64,000 bases of DNA from an uncultured bacterium (GTDB lineage Bacteria > Cyanobacteriota > Vampirovibrionia > Gastranaerophilales > Gastranaerophilaceae), in contig CACYOO010000004.1 in NCBI GenBank assembly GCA_902776035.1, positions 1 to 64,000 on the forward strand, in the 5' to 3' direction. Made by a program: the position numbers and the translations under genes. The notes under the pieces were generated by a model, which saw nothing but the letters and a program-made list of their open reading frames with translations, did no database searches and was not told the DNA's origin. Below, one piece after another: positions 51,198-60,954 of this stretch. Within the stretch, counting starts at the first letter, position 1. Every line of letters starts with the position of its first letter.

Positions 51198-52556
51198 ATG
51201 AAATATTTGTGGCTTTATATTATTGCAATAGTAACTTCTCTGGGAGGACTTTTATCCGGATATGATACAGGTGTAATTTCAGGTGCATTGTTATTTATAA
51301 ATGAGAGTTGGAATTTGTCAGATTCTTTGCAGGGTATGCTTGTAAGTTCTGTTTTGATAGGTGCGGTTATAGGTGCTGCTACAAATGGGATTTTAGCAGA
51401 TATTTTCGGAAGAAAAAAGATAATTATAATGACTGCTTTGATATTTATTTTCGGTTCTATTGCCTGTGCTTTTGCACCTAATATTATAGTATTAATAATT
51501 TCAAGATTATGTGTAGGTTTTGCTGTCGGTATTGTGAATTTTGTAGTCCCTCTTTATTTATCGGAAATTTCACCAAAACAAATGAGAGGAACATTAGTTT
51601 CACTATACCAATGGGCTATCACAGCAGGTATTTTGTTTTCATACTTTATAAATGCTGTATTTGCAAAATCAGTTTATAATTGGCGTTGGATGCTTTTTGC
51701 AGGTGTTGTTCCCGGTGTAATATTGTTTATAGGTATGCTGTTTATGAAAGATACACCTCGCTGGCTTGTAAGTAAAAACAGGTACGATGAAGCCAAAGAG
51801 GTATTTAAAAAACTTGAACCAAATAAGAATGCGGATGAAGCAGTAAAGGAAGTTGAACAAACTATTAAATCCGGTGAAAATAAAGACGGTAAATTTGTTT
51901 TTGAAAAATGGATGATTATGCCTTTTGTGGTTGGAATTGGTATTATGTTTGCACAAATTTGTACAGGTATTAATACAATTATTTATTATGCCCCTACAAT
52001 ATTTAAATCTGCCGGTTTTGACAGTAATATTACTGCTATATATGCAACTGCTGGTATAGGTATAATCAATTTTTTAATGACAATAGTTGCAATTTATTTT
52101 ACGGACAGATTAGGAAGAAAGCCGCTTCTGTATTTTGGTTTAACAGGTGTTATGCTTAGTTTATTTGCAATCGGATGTTCTTTTCAGTTTGCAGATGCTT
52201 TAGGTGATAATCAAAAATGGGTTGCTGTCGGAAGTTTGGTTACATACATTATTTGTTTTGCGGTAAGTTTAGGACCTGTCGGATGGATATTGATTTCAGA
52301 GGTATTTCCTTTAAAAATAAGAGGTATTTCAATGAGTATTTGTACAGTTTCAAACTTTGCATTTAACTTTTTTGTAGTTGCAAGCTTCCCTGTGTTGTTA
52401 AATAGAATTGGCGGAGCATATACTTTTTGGATATTTGGAATTGTATCAATATTGTGTCTGGTGTTTGTATACTTTTTTGTTCCTGAAACAAAGGGGATAT
52501 CTTTGGAAACTATTGAAAATAATTGGATAAATGGTATTAAGCCAAGAAAATTTTAA
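51198..52556 (+). CDS. MFS sugar porter
   Basis: A 452-residue, 12-helix proton/sugar symporter of the sugar-porter family. It has GYDTGVISGALLFI, GILADIFGRKKIII, VPLYLSEISPKQMRG, CTGINTIIYYAPTIF, FTDRLGRKPLL and VPETKGISLETIE. The substrate is likely a hexose or pentose. It is followed at 21 nt by the RipA-like gene. Confidence 0.95.
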   Translation: MKYLWLYIIAIVTSLGGLLSGYDTGVISGALLFINESWNLSDSLQGMLVSSVLIGAVIGAATNGILADIFGRKKIIIMTALIFIFGSIACAFAPNIIVLIISRLCVGFAVGIVNFVVPLYLSEISPKQMRGTLVSLYQWAITAGILFSYFINAVFAKSVYNWRWMLFAGVVPGVILFIGMLFMKDTPRWLVSKNRYDEAKEVFKKLEPNKNADEAVKEVEQTIKSGENKDGKFVFEKWMIMPFVVGIGIMFAQICTGINTIIYYAPTIFKSAGFDSNITAIYATAGIGIINFLMTIVAIYFTDRLGRKPLLYFGLTGVMLSLFAIGCSFQFADALGDNQKWVAVGSLVTYIICFAVSLGPVGWILISEVFPLKIRGISMSICTVSNFAFNFFVVASFPVLLNRIGGAYTFWIFGIVSILCLVFVYFFVPETKGISLETIENNWINGIKPRKF

Positions 52557-52577
52557 ATTAATATAAGGAGAATAAAA

Positions 52578-53060
52578 ATGTGTGAAGAAGAAAATAAAAC
52601 TTTAAGTATAGAAGAACAAAAGTTGTTATTTGAACAGTATAAACTTTATACAGAGCAAAAAGATAAATATACTGATAGAACATTTTTAATAAACAGATTT
52701 TATGTAGTTATGCTGACATTGTTAATAGTTTTAGTTTTTGCATATAAAGATGTTTTAATAGGACGTTTATCAATAATTTTGGTACTCTCTGTCTTAGGTA
52801 TGCTGCTTTGTGCTTTATGGTGGATTAATATCGATACATACAATATTTTGATAAAGATGAAATTATCCAAAGTTGTGGAAGAACTAGAGAAAAAACTTCC
52901 GGCACAACCTTTTCAAATGGAATTTAATGCAATGAAAAAATTCCGTGAAAATAAAAAAGAATTTATCTTTTCTGATATACAAAAGGTTATAGCCATATTT
53001 GTTTTCTTAGTATTTTTTGTATTATTCCTTGCGGGATGTGTTCCAATATTTCTCTTTTAA
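52578..53060 (+). CDS. RipA-family-like membrane protein
   Basis: A 160-residue protein with two central helices (about 45-63 and 68-85) and one near the C-terminus (about 135-158). The N-terminal EQYKLYTEQKDKYTDRT and the WWINIDTYNILIKMKLSKVV / LEKKLPAQPFQMEF segments match the RipA octameric membrane-protein family. Its role is unknown. It has AAGGAG before the ATG. Confidence 0.6.
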   Translation: MCEEENKTLSIEEQKLLFEQYKLYTEQKDKYTDRTFLINRFYVVMLTLLIVLVFAYKDVLIGRLSIILVLSVLGMLLCALWWINIDTYNILIKMKLSKVVEELEKKLPAQPFQMEFNAMKKFRENKKEFIFSDIQKVIAIFVFLVFFVLFLAGCVPIFLF

Positions 53061-53067
53061 CAAAGAA

Positions 53068-53102
53068 TTAACAATTGACCTTAAAAATTAATTTATTGTT
53101 AA
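53068..53102. repeat. Inverted repeat upstream of the hsp20 gene
   Basis: TTAACAAT (53068-53075) and ATTGTTAA (53095-53102) form 8-bp arms spaced 19 nt. They span a TTGACC -35-like hexamer (53075-53080). It is not a CIRCE element. It could be a repressor site for the small heat-shock gene. Confidence 0.35.
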
Positions 53103-53180
53103 AAACTCCGTTATTTTCAAAAAAAAGAGTTATAACATAATTGTAAGGAGAAAATGAAAAGAGAAAACGGAGGTATAAAT

Positions 53181-53630
53181 ATGAAATTCAATGTTATTGA
53201 AAGAGAACCTGATTATTGCTTTTCAGGAATAAGAAGCAATTTGGAAAATTTACTCAATGCTGTTATGGTTGATGATGTAAAAGATATGGGAAACAGAATT
53301 TATCAACCGTTAAGTGAAGTCAGAGAAAATGAAAAAGAATACAAAGTAAGTATTCAGTTACCTGGTGTAAAAAAAGAAGATATCAATATAGAATTAGATA
53401 ATAACACTATGATAATTAGTGCAGAAAGCAAATTTGAAGAAGCAAAAGAAAATGAAAATGAAAATATTCATTATTCTCAATTATCTTACGGTAAATTTAG
53501 TAAAACTATTGAATTTGCAAAGGATATTGATGCAGAACATTCAACTTGTGAATATAAAGACGGAATTTTACAAGTTACTTTAAGAAAACTTGAAGAAAAA
53601 AAGACAACTAAAACTTTAAAAATTCAATAA
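53181..53630 (+). CDS. Small heat shock protein Hsp20
   Basis: A 149-residue alpha-crystallin-type chaperone. The core domain is YKVSIQLPGVKKEDINIELD to KDGILQVTLRKL, with the C-terminal LKIQ in place of an IxI motif. ATG 53181 has GGAGG seven nt upstream. An in-frame ATG at 53154 has AAGGAG only three nt before it, and the longer form is less likely. A terminator follows. Confidence 0.92.
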   Translation: MKFNVIEREPDYCFSGIRSNLENLLNAVMVDDVKDMGNRIYQPLSEVRENEKEYKVSIQLPGVKKEDINIELDNNTMIISAESKFEEAKENENENIHYSQLSYGKFSKTIEFAKDIDAEHSTCEYKDGILQVTLRKLEEKKTTKTLKIQ

Positions 53631-53650
53631 TCACATTGAAAAATAAAATA

Positions 53651-53687
53651 AAAACCTGATTTTGGAATTTATCAAAATCAGGTTTTT
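53651..53687. terminator. Bidirectional terminator
   Basis: A 13-bp stem, AAAACCTGATTTT (53651-53663) with AAAATCAGGTTTT (53674-53686), has a 10-nt loop. It lies between the plus-strand hsp20 gene and the minus-strand transporter gene. Confidence 0.9.
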
Positions 53688-53693
53688 ATTTTG

Positions 53694-55022
53694 TTATATT
53701 AAAAATCTAAGGTATATATAAATTGAAGAAGCGGTTAACGATATAAATACCGCAACTGAACCGTATAATAAATATTTAACAAATGAAATAGGATACCCAT
53801 GAGCAGCAGAAGATTCAGATATTACAACATTTGCTGCAGCTCCTATAATAGTAAGGTTTCCACCTAAGCAAGCACCTAAAGACAAACACCACCAAAGCGG
53901 ATGAGCATATTCAGCACCCATTACACTTTGAATATTTGCAATTAAAGGTGTCATTGTAACTGTATAAGGGATATTGTCAACAATTCCCGATAATATACCG
54001 GATGCCCATAAAATAACCATTGCTGTTGCTTTTTCAGAACCGTTAGTTATTTTTAAAAGCCATTCTGCCATAAGATTTATTCCGCCCGTTGCTTCTAAAC
54101 CGCCTATGATAATAAATAAACCAATAAAGAAGAAAATAGTATTCCATTCAACTTCTTTTATTGTATGTTTAGGATCATCAAACATAAGAAGAACACATGC
54201 ACCAATCATTGCACATAAACTTGCAGGAATTTTTGTTATATCGTGTGTAATAAAACCAATTATTACAAATGATAAAACGGCTAAGCTTAAGTACATTCTC
54301 GGATAATTTTCTATTGTATGTGAATTATCTAATTTAGCTATTTCAGCCATTTTTTCAGGTGTTGTTTTTAGTTGTTTTCTAAAGAATAAGAACATAATAA
54401 ATACAACTAATGCCAATATAATAAGAACTATTCCTGTTAATTCTTTTAAAAATGTTAAAAAAGAAAATCCGGCTGCACTTCCGATAATTATATTAGGAGG
54501 ATCTCCTATTAATGTAGCTGTACCTCCGATATTTGACGATAATATTTCTGTTATCAAATATGGCTCAGGATGTATGTCAAGCTTTTTAGCAATATAAAAA
54601 GTTACAGGCATTATTAAAATTACAGTTGTAACATTATCCAAAAATGCGGATACAACAGCTGTAAATATTGCTAATACAATAAGTATAGATACAGGATGTC
54701 CTTTGGTAAACTTCAGAAGTTCATTTGCTGCCCAATTAAACATACCTGTTTTTGCTGATATATTTACAACTATCATCATTGATACAAGTAAAAATACAAC
54801 ATTAAAATCTATAAAATTTATGAAATAATGAGGGTCTAATTCACCTGTCGGCAGAACCTTGTCTACACTGACAAGTCCTAATATCATTGTTAATGATGCA
54901 CCTATTAAGGCAATTGTAACTTTTGGTATTTTTTCAAGTGCTATAAAGATATACGCAGCAATCAATATAAAAGCTGCTATCGCAACACCATGTAATTGTA
55001 CGTAGTTTTGTATGAATTCCAT
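53694..55022 (-). CDS. ArsB/NhaD-type ion transporter
   Basis: A 442-residue transporter with about 11 helices. The two inverted-repeat signature loops are present: FLDNVTTVILIMPV with GDPPNIIIGSAAG, and GIVDNIPYTVTMTPL with GGNLTIIGAAANVV. They match the ArsB/NhaD (citrate-arsenite-Na+/H+) superfamily. Sodium/proton antiport is the most likely role, but other anions are possible. Confidence 0.88.
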   Translation of the reverse strand: MEFIQNYVQLHGVAIAAFILIAAYIFIALEKIPKVTIALIGASLTMILGLVSVDKVLPTGELDPHYFINFIDFNVVFLLVSMMIVVNISAKTGMFNWAANELLKFTKGHPVSILIVLAIFTAVVSAFLDNVTTVILIMPVTFYIAKKLDIHPEPYLITEILSSNIGGTATLIGDPPNIIIGSAAGFSFLTFLKELTGIVLIILALVVFIMFLFFRKQLKTTPEKMAEIAKLDNSHTIENYPRMYLSLAVLSFVIIGFITHDITKIPASLCAMIGACVLLMFDDPKHTIKEVEWNTIFFFIGLFIIIGGLEATGGINLMAEWLLKITNGSEKATAMVILWASGILSGIVDNIPYTVTMTPLIANIQSVMGAEYAHPLWWCLSLGACLGGNLTIIGAAANVVISESSAAHGYPISFVKYLLYGSVAVFISLTASSIYIYLRFLI

Positions 55023-55116
55023 TTAACCCTTCCTTATATGTTTTCAAATATTCTTGTGTGTGTTGAATTTTATATTAGCATAAACAAAAATATTTGAATA
55101 TAAGGGAGTAAATTAT

Positions 55117-55497
55117 TTATTCAATTTCTTCATCATTTTCTTTTATTTTATCAACAACAAGTTTAGCCATTTCTTTAGCTATAACACCCTGAGTTGCTTC
55201 ATTACAATTTTGAAGCATTGTCATTGCAGTTTTTAATGTGTCATTAATATCGTACCAACGACCATTTTTTGAATTACCCTGACCTGATTGAACGGCAGTC
55301 ATAATATCTTCTACGGATTCATATTTTTCACTTTCAATATTATGTTCAATGATTATTTTAATAAGATTTAATGCAATCTTAATTTGAGTATCATCATCCG
55401 AATGTTCTAATGTATTCATAGCTTGTGATAAAACCGGATCTTTATCATACCAACGTCTATGTTGATTTGAATATTCTTCTTTCATATCGTCTGCCAT
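55117..55497 (-). CDS. RWYD two-repeat small protein (paralogue C)
   Basis: A 126-residue third member of the RWYD family: RRWYDKDPVLSQAMNTLEHS at residue 14 and GRWYDINDTLKTAMTMLQNC at residue 79, spaced 65 residues. It has charged, glutamate-rich termini. It is 20 nt downstream of the fixX-like gene on the same strand, so likely part of the fixC-fixX operon. The function is unknown. Confidence 0.78.
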   Translation of the reverse strand: MADDMKEEYSNQHRRWYDKDPVLSQAMNTLEHSDDDTQIKIALNLIKIIIEHNIESEKYESVEDIMTAVQSGQGNSKNGRWYDINDTLKTAMTMLQNCNEATQGVIAKEMAKLVVDKIKENDEEIE

Positions 55498-55516
55498 CTT
55501 TTTCTCCTCTCAGGGG

Positions 55517-55792
55517 TTAACCCTGCTTAAATATTACACCTTTATTACCGCTTGGGTATTTCCATTCAATACATTGTTTTTCGCATGCTATTCTACAAGC
55601 ACCGCATTCCAAACAATTTTCAAAATTTATATGCATTGAATTGGAATTTTCATTCCATTGCCATACATTTGCCGGACAAATATATGTACATGCTTTTGTT
55701 TTACAATTTTTACACTTTTCTTCATTAGTTGTCAAGTGTGAAATATTATCGCAATTATATTTTACTTTTGATAATTTGTCATCTATACTCAT
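55517..55792 (-). CDS. fixX: FixX-like ferredoxin
   Basis: A 91-residue ferredoxin-like protein partner of FixC. CKNCKTKACTYICPA and CLECGACRIACEKQC provide Cys motifs for Fe-S clusters, the second with the CxxCxxxC of a 4Fe-4S site. It overlaps the FixC gene by 4 nt. It would carry electrons from the flavoprotein. Confidence 0.9.
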   Translation of the reverse strand: MSIDDKLSKVKYNCDNISHLTTNEEKCKNCKTKACTYICPANVWQWNENSNSMHINFENCLECGACRIACEKQCIEWKYPSGNKGVIFKQG

Positions 55793-57081
55793 TTTATTGC
55801 TCCAAATAAGAGTTTTAAAACTGCCAGCCCATCTTGAAGAAGAACAAATATATTTCTATCTGTAAATATACTCTTTATAAATTGTCTGAATTTTGTTCGT
55901 TTTGGTACGCTGTCAACAGATGTAAACATTTTGAAAAATGCATTTACTTTTTTTATATAATAACCTGTAAATGATTTTTCTCTTTTATGCATTACAGGCA
56001 TCAAATTTTTGTAAGACTTTAAGTCCTTGATAATAAAAGAATTGTTCAATTTTTCATTATAAAGTTTTAAACAATCCGCTGAAAAATTATTATTGTTAAT
56101 AGCATATATTGCTGTTTCTGCTGCAAACTTACCGCTCATCATTGCAAGGTTTGTACCTTCCCAATGAATGTTATCAACAAGCATTGCGGCATCACCAACG
56201 ACTAATACTCCGTTACCATACAACTTAGGAAGTTTTTTGAAACCTCCTTCCGGTATAAGGTGGGCTGAATATTCCGTTACTTCACCGTCTTTTATTAGTG
56301 TTGATATGGAAGGATGTTCTTTTAATTTATCTAAAAGTTCGTATGGCTTTAATTTTCTTTTTACAAGTTCATCGAGTGCTATACCAAAACCTACAACGAT
56401 ACTATCTTTGTTTGTATAAATATATCCCAAACCTAACATTTCAGACATAGGATATCCGATTATCTCGGATATAGAGCCGGTATCATCTGTTAAATTAAAC
56501 CTTTCATTTATTTTATCCGAACCGATTTTAATAACTTCTTTTACTCCCAAAGCCACGTCTTTTGGTTCTATTCTTTTTCTTAAACCAATTTGTCTTGCAA
56601 GTAATGAATTTACACCATCTGCTAAAATAACTATATCAGAATAATAATCTTCAAGTTCTGTTTTGACTCCGACTACTTTTTTATCTTTGACTATTAGCTC
56701 TTTTACAACTGTTTCAGTTGCTATTACAACACCTGCTTTTTTAGCTTCTTCTGCCATCCAACGGTCAAATTTCCCTCTAACTACAGAGTATGAAGTGTTA
56801 GCTTCCACATCAAAATGAGATATTACAGTGGATTCTTTTTCCGTTAAAAGCATATAATTATGTTTAACAGTTTTTCTTTCTATCGGTGCATTTGCTTCAA
56901 AATCCGGAAAAATTTCTTTTGTCGGCTGCGTATATATTGCTCCGCCAAACATATTTTTACTTCCGCAATATGAACCACGCTCAAGTATAATTACATCTAT
57001 ACCGGAACGAGCAAGTGTAATTCCTGCGGATATTCCGGCAGGCCCTCCGCCTACTATTAAAACTTGTGCTTTATTATCCAT
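55789..57081 (-). CDS. fixC: FixC-like FAD-dependent dehydrogenase
   Basis: A 430-residue FAD oxidoreductase of the FixC / electron-transfer-flavoprotein:quinone oxidoreductase family. The FAD-binding N-terminus is VLIVGGGPAGISAGITLARS. It further has SYVVRGKFDRW-like SYSVVRGKFDRWMA, VILADGVNSLLARQ and GVLVVGDAAMLVDNIHWEGT. It acts with FixX to move electrons between a flavoprotein and quinone or ferredoxin. fixA and fixB are not in the window, so the electron donor is not visible. Confidence 0.9.
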   Translation of the reverse strand: MDNKAQVLIVGGGPAGISAGITLARSGIDVIILERGSYCGSKNMFGGAIYTQPTKEIFPDFEANAPIERKTVKHNYMLLTEKESTVISHFDVEANTSYSVVRGKFDRWMAEEAKKAGVVIATETVVKELIVKDKKVVGVKTELEDYYSDIVILADGVNSLLARQIGLRKRIEPKDVALGVKEVIKIGSDKINERFNLTDDTGSISEIIGYPMSEMLGLGYIYTNKDSIVVGFGIALDELVKRKLKPYELLDKLKEHPSISTLIKDGEVTEYSAHLIPEGGFKKLPKLYGNGVLVVGDAAMLVDNIHWEGTNLAMMSGKFAAETAIYAINNNNFSADCLKLYNEKLNNSFIIKDLKSYKNLMPVMHKREKSFTGYYIKKVNAFFKMFTSVDSVPKRTKFRQFIKSIFTDRNIFVLLQDGLAVLKLLFGAIK

Positions 57082-57157
57082 AACAATATTATAACTATCT
57101 GCTATATTTTTGTAAATAGTATTTTTATGCTTATACTGTAATTTTTAGTAACCTATT

Positions 57158-60100
57158 TTAATCTACGGAGAAGATTTCTTTAATGTCGTCTATCGTAAGT
57201 GATTTTGTAATATTTCTATCAACGGAAATTACACTGTCAACAAGGTTACGTTTCATAGATTTAAGTTTTTGTATTTTTTCTTCAACAGTATTCTTTGTAA
57301 TAATTCTGTATACAAATACTTTTTTCGTTTGTCCGATACGATAAGCACGGTCTGTTGCCTGATCTTCAACTGCAGGATTCCACCAAGGATCGTAGTGTAT
57401 TACGTAATCCGCACCTGTTAAATTCAAACCTGTACCACCTGCTTTTAAACTGATTAAGAATATTGGAATACTTGTATCGCTATTAAATCTTTCAACAGCA
57501 CCTTGTCTGTCTTTTGTCTTACCTGTTAAATATTCGTAAGAAATACCTGTTCGTTCCAACCAGCCCTTAATAATGTCAAGCATATCCACAAATTGGCTGA
57601 ACAATAGTATTCTATGTCCTTCTGATATAATTTGTTCCAGCATTCCTTTTAAGTATTCAAATTTACCTGATTGTATTACACCTTTAACCATTTCTTTATC
57701 ATATAATCTCGGATGACAGCAGATTTGACGTAATCTCAAAAGTGCAGAGAATATTGACATTCTGCTCTTTTCTAATCCGTTCATTTCTATAGATTTAAAT
57801 AATTCTTCTTTTGTACTGTCTAATACATCTAAATAGAAATCTTTTTGTTCAGGTGTCATTTCACAGTATGCAAGGTTTTCTACTTTATCAGGTAAATCTT
57901 TTGCTACATCACGTTTCATACGACGAAGTATAAACGGATATATTTGAACTTTCAAACGTTTTTCAACCGTTTTATCCTGTCTTTCCATAATCGGATTAAC
58001 ATATCGTGCATTAAATTCAGGAACTGTAAATAAAAATCCCGGCATAAGAAAATCAAATACTGACCATAATTCTTCTAATCTGTTTTCTATAGGTGTGCCT
58101 GAAAGAGCAAGTTTGTGTTCTGCATTCAATAATTTTACGGATTGTGCTGTTTGGCTTAATGCATTTTTAATATTTTGTGATTCGTCAAGTATTACATATC
58201 TGAATTGGTATTTTTTCAAATCATCTATATCACGTCTGATTAATGCATAGCTTGTAATTACAATGTCATAATCTTCTATTTTTTCAAACAAGTTTTTTCT
58301 ATCAACACCTGATAATTTTAAACACTTTAATTCAGGTGTAAACTTTTCGATTTCTGATTCCCAGTTAAATACAACTGATGTTGGACAAATTACAAGTACC
58401 GGTTTACTTCCGTCTTCGTCTTTTGCTTTTTGTATCAATGTAAGTGCTTGCAAAGTTTTACCTAAACCCATATCATCAGCAAGAATACCATTCAAACCAT
58501 ACTTATATAAAAACCATAACCAATTAAAGCCCTTTAATTGATATTCCCTTAAATCTGCATTAACACTTGCAGGTATTTCCAATGTTTCTCCTGTTGAGAA
58601 GGTTGATATTTGCGACCAGAATTTTTCAAACTCATCGCTTAATATAAGTTTAAAGCCCCTGTTTTTTAACTCTTGAACTAAACCGACACGATATGTTTTT
58701 ACTAAAAATTGGTTTTCATCATTTCTATATGCATCAAATGAATTGAAAGATTTCATCATTGCATAGATATCTTCCGCAGGGTATTCAACAAATCCTAAAC
58801 TTCTAACTCGACTGTATTTTTCATTATTTTGTATTGTTTCATAGATTTCATCAAAATTGATAATATCTTCTCCAACCTGACCATATAATTGAATTTCAAA
58901 ACTATCTTTCATTTCTTTTGAAAAATCAATCTTTGCACACATATTAAACGGTTCTTCAATAAGTTTAAAGAAACTTATATCATCTTTTTCTTCAAATATC
59001 CAGCCCTCTCCTGCTTTACTCATATAGAAATTATAAAAATCTATTGCATTTTCTTTTTCCATACCGAGATTGTTAGTTTGCATAGGAACAAACCTGCATG
59101 CTAAAAGCATTCTGTATGCATCTTGTTCATGTTGAATATTTCTTTTTATCCAATAAATAGTATCTTTATCTTTTATTGTAATATATGGTGTTTTTTCAGC
59201 CGTCTTTGAAAAAGGAACTCTTACTCCGTCATAATCAAATTCTAACGATGCTTTCAATGATTCATCATAATCTATTCCTAGTGTTACAATTTTTTTAGGT
59301 AATTTTTCTTCTAAAAGCATTTTACTGATATTATCCGGCATTTCAATATCAATAACTTCTTTTAGTTTAGGAAGTTCCTCATAGATAAATTTTCCGCTGT
59401 CCGATTCTTTTAAATCAGTAAAAGTTGATTTTATAAAGCTTTGAGGCATTACATTCATTGAAACATTCGTAGGGAATATAACATTTTTATATCTGCCCCA
59501 TTTTATTTGTCTTGAAAAATATCGTACTTCTTCAAACGGTATAATATCATCCTTATCAGGTCTTTTCCAATATAATTCCAAAGAGATACCGCCTGATTGA
59601 GATGTTGTAACAGACATTACAAGACGCCATTCTTTTTCTGTAAATTTTATTCTCTTTTTAGATTTTTCATCTAAAACTTCATCTGCTGCTGCCATTAATG
59701 GAAACATCGGTGCAAATTTAGGAATTGGTATATCATACCAGCCCGCTTTTTTATCCTGTCTTGCTGTTGTTAATATTTGCTTAAAAATTTCAACTTCTAC
59801 TTTTTGTGAATTATTTAAAATAAATGTAGAATCATTTTTTTGTGCTTCTATAAGCCCCAAAAGAATTGGTTCTATGGCTCTTACAACTTTTCCTGTACTT
59901 CTGGACATAATCAGTATCGAAAAGAAATTTGGTTTTCTTTTAGGATTAAAGTGGAAGATATAATTACCTTTCGGTGCTTCAACCATAGATGTATCTTCAT
60001 CACTAAAATCAGATTCTATTTTAAATTTAGTTTCAAGCCAATCTTCGTAAGCATGGTCGTTTATTGCTTTTATGGCTACTGCAACAGAATGTTTACACCA

Positions 60101-60328
60101 TTCTTCTTTTAAAGGACAACTGCAACGAGCTTCAACTTTGTTTTTTTTGAAAATCAAATCTGTATTATATGAATCTTGAAAACTGCCTTTTACTTTACCC
60201 ATGTAGAAATTTTTTTCAGGATAAGTGCTAAGTACCATTTCTTTTGTATAGTACTCATAGCCCCTGCGCCAACTACCCGGAGTTGCATTATCTCTTAAGA
60301 ATTTAAAATTAAAATTAAACACACTCAT
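57158..60328 (-). CDS. SWIM-domain SNF2-family helicase
   Basis: A 1056-residue Swi2/Snf2 ATPase. An N-terminal SWIM zinc finger (ARCSCPLKEEWCKHSVAVAI, about 88-107) is followed by a long middle region. The helicase core starts near residue 590: GILADDMGLGKTLQALTLIQ (Walker A), LDESQNIKNALSQ (DESQ box), LALSGTPIENRLEELWS, LFSQFVDMLDII, LISLKAGGTGLNLTGADYVI and DRAYRIGQTKKVFVYRI. Such proteins remodel nucleoprotein complexes. Length is in the normal range. Confidence 0.93.
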   Translation of the reverse strand: MSVFNFNFKFLRDNATPGSWRRGYEYYTKEMVLSTYPEKNFYMGKVKGSFQDSYNTDLIFKKNKVEARCSCPLKEEWCKHSVAVAIKAINDHAYEDWLETKFKIESDFSDEDTSMVEAPKGNYIFHFNPKRKPNFFSILIMSRSTGKVVRAIEPILLGLIEAQKNDSTFILNNSQKVEVEIFKQILTTARQDKKAGWYDIPIPKFAPMFPLMAAADEVLDEKSKKRIKFTEKEWRLVMSVTTSQSGGISLELYWKRPDKDDIIPFEEVRYFSRQIKWGRYKNVIFPTNVSMNVMPQSFIKSTFTDLKESDSGKFIYEELPKLKEVIDIEMPDNISKMLLEEKLPKKIVTLGIDYDESLKASLEFDYDGVRVPFSKTAEKTPYITIKDKDTIYWIKRNIQHEQDAYRMLLACRFVPMQTNNLGMEKENAIDFYNFYMSKAGEGWIFEEKDDISFFKLIEEPFNMCAKIDFSKEMKDSFEIQLYGQVGEDIINFDEIYETIQNNEKYSRVRSLGFVEYPAEDIYAMMKSFNSFDAYRNDENQFLVKTYRVGLVQELKNRGFKLILSDEFEKFWSQISTFSTGETLEIPASVNADLREYQLKGFNWLWFLYKYGLNGILADDMGLGKTLQALTLIQKAKDEDGSKPVLVICPTSVVFNWESEIEKFTPELKCLKLSGVDRKNLFEKIEDYDIVITSYALIRRDIDDLKKYQFRYVILDESQNIKNALSQTAQSVKLLNAEHKLALSGTPIENRLEELWSVFDFLMPGFLFTVPEFNARYVNPIMERQDKTVEKRLKVQIYPFILRRMKRDVAKDLPDKVENLAYCEMTPEQKDFYLDVLDSTKEELFKSIEMNGLEKSRMSIFSALLRLRQICCHPRLYDKEMVKGVIQSGKFEYLKGMLEQIISEGHRILLFSQFVDMLDIIKGWLERTGISYEYLTGKTKDRQGAVERFNSDTSIPIFLISLKAGGTGLNLTGADYVIHYDPWWNPAVEDQATDRAYRIGQTKKVFVYRIITKNTVEEKIQKLKSMKRNLVDSVISVDRNITKSLTIDDIKEIFSVD

Positions 60329-60591
60329 CTACTTGAGTATAACTTCCTATTTTTTACAATATATACACGGTAAAAGACAAAAAAAACGTCCAAAAGATTA
60401 CCTTAAGTGTATTATTTCACGAATGTTTTTAAAATGCAATAAATAATCATTGTAATATTTACATAAAGCCATGTTTTATTCGTATTTTTAATATTTTTAT
60501 ATTAAGAAATGTAAATAAACAATAAAATATTTTTAAACAAATGAACTTTTTAAAATTTATATCGTTATTTACATGTAACGAGGTAAAAATT
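60329..60591. other. AT-rich intergenic region before the sigma operon
   Basis: Between the SNF2 gene (minus) and the anti-sigma gene (plus) I see only AT-rich sequence. It must hold both promoters, but no clear -35/-10 pair, hairpin or repeat stands out by eye. Confidence 0.4.
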
Positions 60592-60954
60592 ATGACAGAA
60601 AAAAAATGTACAAAATATGAAAGTTTATTTACATTTAGTTCTGAGGAAGAATTAAAAGAGCATTTAGACGAATGTGAGGATTGCAGACGTGAACAGGAAG
60701 AAATGGATAAGATTTCGGAATTAATACAGGAGGTAAGACCTTATTACTTTCAAAAGAGAAGAAATTCAATTAATTCGTTTAAAGTCGCATGTGTATTGTT
60801 TATTGGTCTTTTTGCGGGAACTTTACTCGGATATTTTGTACAGTTTCCGTATGTTGATTCTTCAAGTTATACTGTATCATCAACATCATCAGTATCAAAT
60901 GTAAACGAATATGGTATGGCTCTTGATAATTATGGACTTATTACGGTGAACTAA
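60592..60954 (+). CDS. Zinc-finger anti-sigma factor
   Basis: A 120-residue membrane anti-sigma. The cytosolic N-terminus contains the ZAS zinc site HLDECEDCRREQ (HxxxCxxC). One membrane helix (about 62-82, VACVLFIGLFAGTLLGYFV) and a short Ser-rich periplasmic tail follow. ATG 60592 has GAGG nine nt upstream; the frame is open to 60541. It precedes, rather than follows, the sigma gene, overlapping it by one nucleotide. Confidence 0.85.
   Translation: MTEKKCTKYESLFTFSSEEELKEHLDECEDCRREQEEMDKISELIQEVRPYYFQKRRNSINSFKVACVLFIGLFAGTLLGYFVQFPYVDSSSYTVSSTSSVSNVNEYGMALDNYGLITVN

Noticed and set aside
55517-57081. fixC and fixX as part of a nitrogenase electron route
   Set aside because: The pair occurs in many anaerobes for other flavoprotein-linked electron transfer, and fixAB and nif genes are absent here.
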